Below, piece after piece: positions 54,427-62,865 of a stretch of DNA of 64,000 bases (the first letter of the stretch is position 1; the number at the start of each line of letters is the position of its first letter). Source of the stretch: DATEAV01 sp964575425. GTDB taxonomy: Bacteria; Chloroflexota; Anaerolineae; Anaerolineales; E44-bin32. The stretch is taken from positions 1-64,000 of the forward strand of contig CAZNRD010000001.1 of the NCBI GenBank assembly GCA_964575425.1, written 5' to 3'. Both the position numbers and the translations under genes were made by a program. Below the pieces are notes generated by a model. It saw only the letters and a program-made list of their open reading frames with translations, had not been told where the DNA came from and ran no database searches.

Positions 54427-54990
54427 ATGCCCGGCTTGCGCGTGATCGGGGGCAAGGCGAGGGGACGGCGGCTCAAAATGGTGCCGGGCAGAGGCACGCG
54501 CCCGGTCAGCGGCCGAGCCAAGGAGGCTCTATTCAACATCCTCGGTTCCGACCTCGTGGGGGCCACCCTTCTGGACCTGTTCGCCGGCACGGGGAGTGTC
54601 GGGATCGAGGCGCTGAGTCGCGGAGCGGCACGCGTCGTGTTCGTTGACCACGATGCCCGTGCCGTGCACACCATCGAGGAGAACCTGCGGCTCGTGGGCT
54701 TCCAGGAGGGGGCGACGGTGATCCGCAATGACGCCTTCACCTACCTGGGGGGGGCCTTGTCCACCCGATTTGACTACGTCTACATCGCCCCGCCTCAGTA
54801 CCATGGCCTGTGGCTGCGTGCCCTCGAGCTGCTCGACGCCAGACCCGACTGGCTGAACCCCGACGCGTGGGCGATTGCTCAAATCGCCCCCACAGAGTTC
54901 GAGGAGGCCACGCTGCAGCGGTTGGTGCTGTTCGACCAGCGGCGCTATGGGACGACGCTGCTGTGCTTCTATGAACTGCCCGGTGAGTGA
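54427..54990 (+). CDS. rsmD: 16S rRNA m2G966 methyltransferase RsmD
   Basis: A 187-residue protein. The RsmD opening RVIGGKARGRRLKMVPGRGTRPVSGRAKEALFNIL is present (residues 5-39 region), followed by SAM motif LLDLFAGTGSVGIEALSRGA. The catalytic motif, usually DPPF/Y, reads IAPPQY here. This may be a lineage-specific variant, because the rest is intact. It methylates N2 of G966 in 16S rRNA during 30S assembly. It is convergent with the membrane protein gene four bases away. Confidence 0.85.
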   Translation: MPGLRVIGGKARGRRLKMVPGRGTRPVSGRAKEALFNILGSDLVGATLLDLFAGTGSVGIEALSRGAARVVFVDHDARAVHTIEENLRLVGFQEGATVIRNDAFTYLGGALSTRFDYVYIAPPQYHGLWLRALELLDARPDWLNPDAWAIAQIAPTEFEEATLQRLVLFDQRRYGTTLLCFYELPGE

Positions 54991-54994
54991 AGTC

Positions 54995-55900
54995 TCAGCC
55001 TGAGGCGGCTGCTGGCGACGCGAAGATGTGGTCGCCGCCGAGCAGCCTGCGAAGGAAGTGGTACCAGGCAAACATCTCGAGGGCGAACGGGGGAAAGCCG
55101 AGCAACCCGAGGACGGGCATCTGGCCGAAGTGCCAGCCGAAGATGCGCAGAGCCTGCGGCACGGTGTACACCCAGTACGCGCCCTGGGCGCGGAATGCCT
55201 GGATGTTCCATGTCTCCCACAGGAAGCCGCAGAGCAGTCCTGCAACGAGCAGTGCGAAGACCGGAAGGCGGTCGCCCTGTTTCCAGCGCTCGAGGAGCGA
55301 GGGCGCGCCGAGCTGGGCGTTGATCGGGTCAAGGACGAAGATGAAGCCTACCCAGACGAAGGCGAAGAGGTAAGCAGCGGTTGGGGCAGGCGCCACCAGC
55401 GGAGCGAGTACCATGACCAGGCCAACGACCCATGTCGGGCCAAGAGGGGCGGGATGCGGCGCGACCTCCCACCCGGACGTCGGCCGGCGGCGAGCAACCA
55501 CTGCGCCCACCAGATCTGCTGTCTCAACGATGCCGGGGAGAATGGTGGCGAAGGACCAGAGGTAGCCGAAGTTGCGGAGCCAAAGGCTCCGAGGTAGGCC
55601 ATCGTAGTACCAATTGCGCAGGTGGAAATTGTAGGCCTCGAAGACGAGCCAGATGCCGACGGACAGGATCGCCAGGAGCGGGAACTCCCGCCGCTGGCTT
55701 GTAAGCCAGGAGTCGCCCACCAGCAGGCGAACGATGCCGTCGGCCACCAGGATGTAGCCGGTCCATTGAATCGGCGTGAACCAGGTGGCAACCCAGCCGA
55801 CGCCGCCTAGGATCGCGAGTTCCGCCCCGATCAAGATGGCCAGGCCAAGCCAGGCGTATGGGGGGAGGCGTCGGCGCGAGGCAGCTCCTGTGGCGGTCAT
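54995..55900 (-). CDS. Integral membrane protein of unknown function
   Basis: A 301-residue protein from ATG 55900, which overlaps the Nudix stop as ATGA; the longer open frame is antisense to the Nudix gene. About eight membrane helices. Notable aromatic loops are EAYNFHLRNWYYDGLP and LWETWNIQAFRAQGAYWVY, suggesting a conserved interface rather than random membrane sequence. I do not recognise the family. It is the last gene of an aldolase-Nudix-membrane protein operon. Confidence 0.7.
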   Translation of the reverse strand: MTATGAASRRRLPPYAWLGLAILIGAELAILGGVGWVATWFTPIQWTGYILVADGIVRLLVGDSWLTSQRREFPLLAILSVGIWLVFEAYNFHLRNWYYDGLPRSLWLRNFGYLWSFATILPGIVETADLVGAVVARRRPTSGWEVAPHPAPLGPTWVVGLVMVLAPLVAPAPTAAYLFAFVWVGFIFVLDPINAQLGAPSLLERWKQGDRLPVFALLVAGLLCGFLWETWNIQAFRAQGAYWVYTVPQALRIFGWHFGQMPVLGLLGFPPFALEMFAWYHFLRRLLGGDHIFASPAAASG

Positions 55901-56400
55901 TGCCCGAACAGGATCGACAGCCGCCCGTGCGGGTCGTAGCGGTAGACGGCTGAGAAAGGCGGGCCGTCTTCTCGGCCGAGAAGGACAAGCGGAAGGATGG
56001 TGGGCAGGTCCTCGACGAGGGGGACTGCCTCGAGGTGGCCGAGGTCGAACCACGCCGCCGAACCATCGGCCCCCGGGGTCGGCTCCCCGGCGGCGCACTC
56101 GCCACAGAAGATATAGAGAGCAATGCCGGTTGGCTGGCCAGTGTCGATGAGCACCACGCCGCGCAGCGTTAGCCGATCGGGTTCAAGCCCAGTTTCCTCG
56201 CGGATTTCGCGTCGGGCGCCGGAGCAGGGATCCTCGCCTGGCTCGAGATGGCCGCCGATGCCGTTGTAGCAACCAGCCCACGCGCCGCGTTCCTCCGGTA
56301 CACGTAGCAGGAGGACCTGGTCGCCCCGGGTGAGAAACGTAAGGGTGCGAGGGACCACGCGGTAGCGGCTGGGGTCAAGCCGCTGGCCGGCCAAAGACAT
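55897..56400 (-). CDS. Nudix hydrolase
   Basis: A 167-residue protein. The Nudix box begins at G50 (GHLEPGEDPC) and continues through REIREETGL, giving G-x5-E-x7-REUxEExGU in full. It hydrolyses a nucleoside diphosphate linked to another group; an 8-oxo-dGTP diphosphatase-like role is possible. It is nine bases downstream of the aldolase gene and overlaps the membrane protein gene by four. Confidence 0.9.
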   Translation of the reverse strand: MSLAGQRLDPSRYRVVPRTLTFLTRGDQVLLLRVPEERGAWAGCYNGIGGHLEPGEDPCSGARREIREETGLEPDRLTLRGVVLIDTGQPTGIALYIFCGECAAGEPTPGADGSAAWFDLGHLEAVPLVEDLPTILPLVLLGREDGPPFSAVYRYDPHGRLSILFGQ

Positions 56401-56409
56401 CCCGACACC

Positions 56410-57837
56410 TCAGTCGGCCAGGTCCCCCGCCTCCTCAGCGAGGGCCAGGTCGCCGGCGTAGTCGCTCAGCCTGGGTGCAACCTTCACCGGCTGGATGGTC
56501 TGTCGCACCTCGGCGGTGGTCCCACTGACGTCGAGTCGCTCGAAGAGGAGGCGAAACTGGTTTTCCCAGGCGGTCTCGATGTCTGCAAGGGCTGTGGGAT
56601 CCATTTCCCATAGCTCTCTTTTGAACGGGCCGATCGCCTGCTTACGGGTCTTGTAGTAGAACTGCTCGTCCGTCATGTCGGCCTTGCGCTCGCTGGAGTA
56701 GTTCTGATCAAGGTAGGTGTACATGCGGCGCCGCAGGTCATCGGGCAGTCGGTCGTAGAGCATGTTCTGGAAGTTGGTTGCCAGGTGGACTTCGCAAGCG
56801 CCGGCTTCGGCGAAGCGCATGAAGGCTTCTTCGGGGAGGGTGGAGGCGCCGTGCTGAACGGCTCCGCCCAGGCCGAAGGCTTCCCTGGCCATCTTGGAGA
56901 GGCGCCGCAGCGTGTCGAAGTCGACCTTGACCTGGGCGATCGAACCGTCGGGCAGCACGACACCGCCGTGCGAGGTGCCGGTCTGGATGCTGATCTTGGA
57001 AAGGCCAGCGGCGTCGGGCGCGACGTGGCGCAAGTGCTCGTTGAAGCCTTCCATGAAGGCCTGGAGCTCAGGTTCCGTGCTGTTCTTGCCGCCCACTTCG
57101 CCGATTTCGCCGCCGACCGAAATCACGACCCCGGCGGGCTGCAGCCGGCGAATCTCAGCCGTCAACTCGGCGCACAGGGTGAAGTTGAGACGCTGCTGTT
57201 CGGGGATCGTTGGCTTGGACAGATCGACCAGGGTGGAGGTGTCGATGTCGATGTTGAAGAAGCCGGCGGCGATGGCTTCGCGGGCCAGGTCGCGGACGGC
57301 CTGGAGTTCGGCCTCCGGCTTGTCGGCGTAGCGCTTGGCGCTCACCTGGAAATGGTCGCCCTGGATAAAGACCGGCCCCTGGAAGCCCTCGGCGATGGCC
57401 GCACCGAGCACGGCGCTGGCGTATTCGGCGGGTCGCTGATCGGTGTAGCCGATCTCAGACCGGGCGATCTCGAAAATGATGGCACCGGCGTCGAGGACGC
57501 GCGCAGCGCGGAAGACGGCGCAAGCGGCGTGAAACGGCAGCGCGCGGAGGTTCATCGCCGGGACAGTGAAGCTCTCGCGCACCTTGCCGTTGCCGCGTGC
57601 CATGTAGAGTGCATGAATGGAGGCGGGGACGATGCCCATCTCGAGGGCGAGGGAGTGGATGAGCCAGCGGGCGAGGCCGCGGTCGGGCTCGGCGCCGAGA
57701 GCCGCAGTGCGAACGATCGCCTCAATGGAATGACGGACGCGCGCGGCATCTTTCACCTGCACGCCCTGCCCGTCAACAATCAAGACAGCATCGCCCAGCG
57801 GTAGTGCGACGCGCCGAAGGACTTCGTATGGGTTCAC
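56410..57837 (-). CDS. Class II fructose-bisphosphate aldolase-like protein, long form
   Basis: A 475-residue protein from GTG 57837 (AGAGGAG six bases upstream). Zinc and substrate motifs of class II aldolases are present: FIQGDHFQVS, IDIDTSTLVDLS, SVGGEIGEVGGKNS, GTSHGGVVLPDGS and VQHGASTLPEE. The protein is about 120 residues longer than typical FbaA, with an N-terminal helical part and a C-terminal tail, as in a long subgroup whose substrate may not be fructose bisphosphate. It probably cleaves or forms a ketose bisphosphate. Confidence 0.82.
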   Translation of the reverse strand: MNPYEVLRRVALPLGDAVLIVDGQGVQVKDAARVRHSIEAIVRTAALGAEPDRGLARWLIHSLALEMGIVPASIHALYMARGNGKVRESFTVPAMNLRALPFHAACAVFRAARVLDAGAIIFEIARSEIGYTDQRPAEYASAVLGAAIAEGFQGPVFIQGDHFQVSAKRYADKPEAELQAVRDLAREAIAAGFFNIDIDTSTLVDLSKPTIPEQQRLNFTLCAELTAEIRRLQPAGVVISVGGEIGEVGGKNSTEPELQAFMEGFNEHLRHVAPDAAGLSKISIQTGTSHGGVVLPDGSIAQVKVDFDTLRRLSKMAREAFGLGGAVQHGASTLPEEAFMRFAEAGACEVHLATNFQNMLYDRLPDDLRRRMYTYLDQNYSSERKADMTDEQFYYKTRKQAIGPFKRELWEMDPTALADIETAWENQFRLLFERLDVSGTTAEVRQTIQPVKVAPRLSDYAGDLALAEEAGDLAD

Positions 57838-57868
57838 ATTGGACTCCTCTGACGCTGGGTTACGCACC

Positions 57869-57897
57869 ATTATACCGGAGGCGGCCAGCCTCGCCAA
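57869..57897 (-). promoter_or_regulatory. Promoter of the aldolase-Nudix operon
   Basis: Minus-strand TTGGCG (57897-57892) and TATAAT (57874-57869), spacer 17, 32 bases before the GTG at 57837. Confidence 0.6.
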
Positions 57898-57926
57898 AGG
57901 TTGTCAGCCTGCAGTCAGCGGGCAGT

Positions 57927-57955
57927 TTGCCGTGGGCGGCAAAGGCGCCTATAAT
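57927..57955 (+). promoter_or_regulatory. Promoter of the coiled-coil/SPFH pair
   Basis: TTGCCG (57927-57932) and TATAAT (57950-57955), spacer 17. Transcription would start near 57961, giving a short leader before the ATG at 57994. Confidence 0.6.
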
Positions 57956-57993
57956 GTCACGTGAAGCCGGAGCCGGGCTTGAGGAGATTGCTC

Positions 57994-58521
57994 ATGGAGC
58001 AAAGCATGATGGATATCCTGGGGAAGGTAACAAAGGGGGACGACTTGGTGGGGAAGATCCGCAACTTCCTTGCCGGTTTCGTCGGCTACGTGGAGCGAGA
58101 GAACCGGCGGGAAGCAGACAAGCTGCTCCGCCAGACGATTGCCAGCCGCTACGAGGAGCAGTGGGGACGGGTCTCGGAGGTTCAGCGGCAGTTGATGGCC
58201 GAGGGGCTGCTGGAGTACGTCGACGACATGGAAGCAGCGGCGATCAAGCTGCGCACCTTCGTGGACCGGGTCAAGTGGGCATCGTACGGGTATTCGGGCT
58301 TCTTCGATGCAGTGCGCGTCAACACCGATGAGCTGCAGAAGATCTACGAGTTTGATCTGGCGCTGCTGGAGAATGCCAGCAAGATCAGCGGGGCCGTGGA
58401 CAACGTGGCGGCCTCGATCGGCAGCGACGGTTTGCCGGCTGCCATCCGAAACCTGACGACGCTCAGCCAGGAGGCGATCGACACGTTCAACCGGCGCAGC
58501 GAAGTGATCCTCGAAGCCTAG
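57994..58521 (+). CDS. Hypothetical helical protein preceding the SPFH gene
   Basis: A 175-residue protein from ATG 57994, eight bases after GAGGAG; an in-frame GTG at 57961 would need leaderless translation. It is helical and probably a coiled coil (VERENRREADKLLRQTIASRYEEQWGRVSEVQRQL). It has no signal peptide and no family I can name. The adjacent SPFH gene starts 34 bases downstream, so it may be that protein's partner. Confidence 0.65.
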   Translation: MEQSMMDILGKVTKGDDLVGKIRNFLAGFVGYVERENRREADKLLRQTIASRYEEQWGRVSEVQRQLMAEGLLEYVDDMEAAAIKLRTFVDRVKWASYGYSGFFDAVRVNTDELQKIYEFDLALLENASKISGAVDNVAASIGSDGLPAAIRNLTTLSQEAIDTFNRRSEVILEA

Positions 58522-58555
58522 ACTCGGGGAGCGGTCCGACCAAGGAGAGAGAACC

Positions 58556-59584
58556 ATGGCAAGGGTCTTCGATGTCGTTGAGTATCCGAATGAGATGCGG
58601 GATGAGATCGTCCACCGCGTCCCCGAGACTGGAGCCGGCGACTTCCGCATCGGCTCTCAGGTGATCGTGCGGGAGTCGCAGGTGGCGGTGTTCTACCGCG
58701 ACGGCAAGGCCCTCGATGCATTCCGGGCCGGGCGACACACCGTTACCACGGCGAACATCCCGATCCTGATCGACCTCATCGGGAAGGCGTTCAACGAACG
58801 GTCGCCCTTCACCGCCGAAGTGTACTTCGTCTCTATCCGCGAGTTCCCGGACCAGAAGTGGGGCACGCCGCAGCCGATCATCGTCCGCAATCCGGGGATG
58901 GGGCTCGGCGTCGCGCTGCTGCAGGGCTTCGGCACATACAGCTTCCAGGTTTCCGATCCGCAACAGTTCGTGGCGCAAGTGGTGGGCGTCAGTGGTATCT
59001 ACCGCACGGGCGACATCCAGGCGCGCCTGCGGGCGATGCTGCTCTCGAAGCTGCAAGACCTGTTGGGAGAGACCACCAAGGCCAAGACCGTGCCGGACCT
59101 GATCGCGCTGACAGAGGAGATCGGGGCTGGCGTCCGGGCCAAGGCGCACGACGACTTCAAGGCGCTGGGGCTGACGCTGAAGACGTTCTACATTGAGAAC
59201 CTCAAGCCGTCGGACAAGTCGGCCGAGGAGCTGCGGGCGATGGGTATGCTTGACATGGCGACGTACACGCAGCTGCAGGCTGCGGATGCCATGCGCGAGG
59301 CAGCGCAGAATCCTTCTGGGGGCGCGGGATTGACGGCCGGCATCGGCGCCGGGATGGGCATCGGCAATGTCCTGAGCCAGACGCTGCAGGGCATGCAAGC
59401 AGGCAAGCCCTCTGCCGCGGCTGGGATTCCCGATGTGATGACGCCCTCGGAAGCGGCGGAGATACTGCGCGTCTCCGAAGAGGATGTCGTTGCGGCGATC
59501 GAAGCGGGCGATCTGAAGGCGAAGAAGATCGGCCGCGCGTACCGCATCAGCCGCGAGGCGCTCGAGGCCTATCTGAAGGGATAG
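58556..59584 (+). CDS. SPFH/virion-core-like protein with C-terminal excisionase-type HTH
   Basis: A 342-residue protein. Residues 1-235 form a YdjI-type SPFH domain (IGSQVIVRESQVAVFYRDGKALDAFRAGRHT, FQVSDPQQFV). A Gly/Ala linker follows (about 258-288), and residues about 289-342 form an excisionase/MerR-like HTH: MTPSEAAEILRVSEEDVVAAIEAGDLKAKKIGR and then ISREALEAYL. SPFH proteins build rings or scaffolds, and fusing one to a DNA-binding-like module is unusual. The HTH could also bind protein instead of DNA. A terminator follows 20 bases after the stop. Confidence 0.88.
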   Translation: MARVFDVVEYPNEMRDEIVHRVPETGAGDFRIGSQVIVRESQVAVFYRDGKALDAFRAGRHTVTTANIPILIDLIGKAFNERSPFTAEVYFVSIREFPDQKWGTPQPIIVRNPGMGLGVALLQGFGTYSFQVSDPQQFVAQVVGVSGIYRTGDIQARLRAMLLSKLQDLLGETTKAKTVPDLIALTEEIGAGVRAKAHDDFKALGLTLKTFYIENLKPSDKSAEELRAMGMLDMATYTQLQAADAMREAAQNPSGGAGLTAGIGAGMGIGNVLSQTLQGMQAGKPSAAAGIPDVMTPSEAAEILRVSEEDVVAAIEAGDLKAKKIGRAYRISREALEAYLKG

Positions 59585-59603
59585 GGCCGGGATCCAAACG
59601 GAG

Positions 59604-59634
59604 CAGCCGCAGGACCAGGCACGTCCTGCGGCTG
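59604..59634 (+). terminator. Terminator after the SPFH gene
   Basis: CAGCCGCAGGA (59604-59614) pairs perfectly with TCCTGCGGCTG (59624-59634) across a nine-base loop, followed by TTTGCT. It may also act on the convergent NERD-like gene. Confidence 0.65.
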
Positions 59635-59638
59635 TTTG

Positions 59639-60328
59639 CTATTGCTTGAGACGCGGCGGGACGAGGTTGGAGATTTGCTCCGCTGTCGGCCCACGCGCCC
59701 TCGGCAAGCTGCGCAGGTAGGCTTTGAGCTTCTTGAGGTGCACGACGGGGTAGAGAGCCGCCTCGACGGAAAGCTCCGCACGCGGATTGACGAAGACAAG
59801 GATAGGTTGGACAGGCAGTTCATGGTCCAGCCGGAGTCGGCGCTGCAGGGTTCGCGCCAGCCGACGCGCGTCGGCCTGCACCTGGCCCGTTGGATCGGGC
59901 AGGCGCTGGAGGCGCGAGCGGTGCAGCAGGCTGGGTCTGGGTCGAGTCCTGACCCACGCGCCGTCCTGGTACTGGATCTCGCCGCCGACGTCGGATGTGC
60001 AGAGCGCAAAGACGCCGGCCGGCGTGAACAGGGCATGGGAAGCGCCCAGCAAGTAGTGGAAGATGGCATAGCGCTCGTCCAGTCCCTTGAGGGCCTCGTC
60101 GAGCATCTCATCCATACGAGGGTGGCGGCCCCAGCGGTTGCGCAGGAACATGCCCAGCTGTGAGAGGGTCAGGCCCGAGAACGAAGTCGCAAGAATGAGG
60201 GAGAACTCCTCCTGGCGAGTGAAGGCCAGGACAATGCTGGCGAGCATCAGGGCCAGCCCGGCAAACGAGAGGGCACTCCCGAGTCTGCTGTAACGGCGGA
60301 CTTTGGCGGCGTCGATATAGCGCTGCAT
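59639..60328 (-). CDS. Two-TM NERD-like protein
   Basis: A 229-residue protein from ATG 60328, overlapping the fabF stop by one base (TGATG). Two hydrophobic segments (about 18-38 and 43-60) precede a domain with FTPAGVFALCTSDVGGEI, which resembles the NERD nuclease pattern G-V-F-x-x-x-V-K-x-x-x-G-x-I, then VPVQPILVFVNPRAEL. The usual E-x-K of NERD enzymes is not visible: CTSD occupies the position, so nuclease activity is doubtful. Assignment to NERD is tentative. Confidence 0.55.
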   Translation of the reverse strand: MQRYIDAAKVRRYSRLGSALSFAGLALMLASIVLAFTRQEEFSLILATSFSGLTLSQLGMFLRNRWGRHPRMDEMLDEALKGLDERYAIFHYLLGASHALFTPAGVFALCTSDVGGEIQYQDGAWVRTRPRPSLLHRSRLQRLPDPTGQVQADARRLARTLQRRLRLDHELPVQPILVFVNPRAELSVEAALYPVVHLKKLKAYLRSLPRARGPTAEQISNLVPPRLKQ

Positions 60329-61581
60329 CAATCCTCCACGCGCCGTAGCACAAGGCACGCGTACTGGCCCCCAAGGCCAAAGGAATTGGAGAGGGCGACG
60401 CGCGCGTCGGCCTTGCGACAGGTGTTGGGGACGTAGTCAAGGTCGCATTCCGGATCCGGGTGCTCGTAGTTGATGGTGGGATGAATCTGGCCTCGGCTGA
60501 CGGTAAGGGCGCAGACGGCGGCTTCAACGGCGCCGGCGGCACCCATCGGATGGCCGATCATGGACTTGGTGGAGGAGATCGGGACGCGGTGAGCATGTTC
60601 GCCGAAAAGGCGTTTGATGGCCAGGGTCTCGATGGCGTCGTTGGCCTGGGTAGATGTGCCGTGGGCGTTGATGTAGTCGACCTGCGAGGGGTGAAGCCGG
60701 GCGTCGCGCAGCGCCCACTCCATGGTTCGGATTGCCCCGGCAGCGGTGGGATCCGGCGCGGCCATGTGAAACGCGTCGCTAGAGGCGGCATGGCCGACGA
60801 TTTCGGCATGAACCCGGGCACCGCGGGCGCGCGCATGATCGAAGCGCTCGAGCACCAGGCACGCCGCACCCTCGCTGAAGACGAAGCCCTCGCGGCGGGC
60901 ATCAAAGGGGCGAGAGGCGCGCTCGGGGCAGTCGTTGAAGCTTGTAGGGAGGGCGCGCATCGCAGCAAAGCCGCCGAGGGCGAAATCGCAGATGAGGGCC
61001 TCACTGCCGCCAGCCAGGATGACATCGGCACGCCCGGCGCGGATGGCCTCAGTGGCCTCGCCGATCGCCTGCGTGCCGGTGGCGCAGGCCGTCGTGATTG
61101 TGCTGTTCGGTCCGAGCGCGCCGAAGTGGTGGGCGATGTGAAAGGCGGGCATATTGGGCAGTGCCGAGGGGAGGACGAAAGGATTGACGCGCTGCAATCC
61201 CTGGGAACGCAGGACGTCGAGTCCCTCGACAGCGCGCTCCAACCCGCCGATGGCTGTGCCGAAGTAGACGCCCATGCGCTCGGGTTCGGGCAATGGTGGC
61301 GTGAGGCCCGCGTCCGCGGCGGCCTTCTGGGCCGCGACCAGGGCAATCTGGGTACAGCGCGAGAGGCGTCGCGCCTCCCTGGCGGGGAAATGGTCCTCAG
61401 CGCGATAGTCTCGCAGCTCTCCTGCGATCTGGCACGGCAGGTTGGAGGCATCGAACTGCGTCACGCGGCGGATGCCGGAGTGGCCGGCGAGGAGCGCCTG
61501 CCAGACGCCCTCCACCTCAAGGCCGAGGGGAGTGACCCACCCGATGCCCGTGATGACGACGCGAATCCGGTCGCCGTTCAC
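60328..61581 (-). CDS. fabF: Beta-ketoacyl-ACP synthase II
   Basis: A 417-residue protein from GTG 61581, overlapping the plsX stop as GTGA. Catalytic residues are C166 (TTACATGTQAIGEA), H307 (NAHGTSTQAND), K339 and H344 (SSTKSMIGHPMGAAG). It performs chain elongation by decarboxylative condensation of malonyl-ACP with acyl-ACP. FabF rather than FabB is suggested by overall motif context. It is coupled to plsX and to the NERD-like gene. Confidence 0.94.
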   Translation of the reverse strand: MNGDRIRVVITGIGWVTPLGLEVEGVWQALLAGHSGIRRVTQFDASNLPCQIAGELRDYRAEDHFPAREARRLSRCTQIALVAAQKAAADAGLTPPLPEPERMGVYFGTAIGGLERAVEGLDVLRSQGLQRVNPFVLPSALPNMPAFHIAHHFGALGPNSTITTACATGTQAIGEATEAIRAGRADVILAGGSEALICDFALGGFAAMRALPTSFNDCPERASRPFDARREGFVFSEGAACLVLERFDHARARGARVHAEIVGHAASSDAFHMAAPDPTAAGAIRTMEWALRDARLHPSQVDYINAHGTSTQANDAIETLAIKRLFGEHAHRVPISSTKSMIGHPMGAAGAVEAAVCALTVSRGQIHPTINYEHPDPECDLDYVPNTCRKADARVALSNSFGLGGQYACLVLRRVED

Positions 61582-62624
61582 GCCTGGAGCGGCTCCGAAG
61601 GATTGGGAGCGGTGGAACACATCCGGCGGGAGATTTCGTCGCGCATGACCTCGAGGACGTTGCTCTCGACGGCCAGTTTGGCCTGGCCGATGGCGTTCTT
61701 GATGGCCTTGGCGTCCGAGCGGCCGTGGCCGATGAGGACCAGGCCGTTGACGCCGAGGAGAACGGCTGCCCCGACTTCGCTGGGGTCGAGCATGGCGCGC
61801 AGGCCGCGCAGGGGCCCTCGGATGAGGAGCGCGCCCAGCTTCGCCAGCGGGGATGCCCTCCGGATCCTCTGCTTCATGAGGTCGAGGATGAGCTGGGCCA
61901 CGGCCTCGGAGGTCTTGAGCAGGATGTTGCCGGTGAAGCCGTCGCAGATGACGACGTCTGCGTCGCCGCGTAAGAGCTCCTTCGGCTCGACGTTGCCGAT
62001 GAAGTTGAGGCCGCTGCGGGGCAGCAGGGCGTTGGCTTCCCGTACGAGAGCGCTTCCCTTGCCAGGCTCCTCGGCGTTGGAAAGGAGCGCCACGCGCGGG
62101 TCGTGGACGCCGCGCACGCGTTCTGCGTAGCAGGCGCCCATGATGGCAAACTGGACGAGGTTCTCGGGCTTGCAGTCCGGGTTGGCACCGACATCAAGCA
62201 CGACGCAGCCGCCGCGGCGCGTGGGGAATAGCGGTGCGAGGGCCGGGCGTTCGACGCCGGGAAGGGTGCCGAGGCGGAAGTACGCCGTCGCGGCGGCGGC
62301 GCCCGTATTGCCGGCCGTGACAAAGGCCTGGGCCTCGCCGTTCTTCACCATGTCAATGCCGAGCGCCATAGAGGTCTTTGGCTCCTTGCGCTTTGCCTTG
62401 AGGGCGAGCGCCAGGCCCTTGTCCGCCATGCTCAACATCTCGGGAGCGTGGTGGACGTGAATGGGAAGCCCGTCGGCGCCGTGGGCGCTGAGCACGGGGC
62501 GGACGAGGGTCTCGTCGCCCACCAGCAGGATTTCGACATGCAATTCACGAGCAGCCAGGACGCTGCCTTCCACATCGGGATGGGGGAAGCAGTCTGATCC
62601 CATGGCGTCGACGGCTATTCGCAT
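61578..62624 (-). CDS. plsX: Phosphate acyltransferase PlsX
   Basis: A 348-residue protein starting RIAVDAMGSDCFPHPDVEG, the family signature, with ALGIDMVKNGEAQAFVTAGNTGA, VLDVGANPDCKPE and VICDGFTGNILLKTSEA. It makes acyl-phosphate from acyl-ACP, the first step of PlsX-PlsY-PlsC phosphatidate synthesis. It is the first gene of a plsX-fabF-NERD transcript, divergent from the tRNA-Leu gene. A plsY gene is not in the window. Confidence 0.95.
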   Translation of the reverse strand: MRIAVDAMGSDCFPHPDVEGSVLAARELHVEILLVGDETLVRPVLSAHGADGLPIHVHHAPEMLSMADKGLALALKAKRKEPKTSMALGIDMVKNGEAQAFVTAGNTGAAAATAYFRLGTLPGVERPALAPLFPTRRGGCVVLDVGANPDCKPENLVQFAIMGACYAERVRGVHDPRVALLSNAEEPGKGSALVREANALLPRSGLNFIGNVEPKELLRGDADVVICDGFTGNILLKTSEAVAQLILDLMKQRIRRASPLAKLGALLIRGPLRGLRAMLDPSEVGAAVLLGVNGLVLIGHGRSDAKAIKNAIGQAKLAVESNVLEVMRDEISRRMCSTAPNPSEPLQA

Positions 62625-62669
62625 CCGCTGTCCTCCTGTGTCGTGGCCATGCCCTGGGGCAGGTCGCGG

Positions 62670-62697
62670 TTGACAATGAATCCCCGTAAGCTATAAT
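62670..62697 (+). promoter_or_regulatory. Promoter of tRNA-Leu
   Basis: Consensus TTGACA (62670-62675) and consensus TATAAT (62692-62697), spacer 16, ending 20 bases before the tRNA. It is one of the strongest promoter matches in the window. Confidence 0.8.
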
Positions 62698-62717
62698 ACC
62701 GCGCGTTGAGAAAACAT

Positions 62718-62802
62718 GCGCTGGTGCTGGAACTGGCAGACAGGCATGGTTGAGGGCCATGTGCCGAAAGGCGTGGGGGTTCAACTCCCCCCCAGCGCAC
62801 CA
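62718..62802 (+). tRNA. tRNA-Leu (anticodon GAG)
   Basis: The acceptor stem GCGCTGG (62718-62724) pairs with CCAGCGC (62792-62798), with an A discriminator and encoded CCA. The D-arm segment CTGGAACTGGCAGACAGG is typical of tRNA-Leu. The anticodon stem CATGG/CCATG encloses TTGAGGG, giving GAG. A long variable arm (class II) and the T-arm GGGGGTTCAACTCCCCC follow. It reads CUC and CUU codons. Confidence 0.97.
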
Positions 62803-62805
62803 GTG

Positions 62806-62833
62806 CAGGGAGCCACCGTGAGGTGGCTCCCTG
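62806..62833 (+). terminator. Terminator after tRNA-Leu
   Basis: A perfect 12-bp stem (62806-62817 with 62822-62833) closes on a GTGA loop, followed by GTTTGC. The stem starts four bases after the CCA end. Confidence 0.8.
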
Positions 62834-62865
62834 GTTTGCAGGGACGCTGTGCGACGGCGCGGGGT

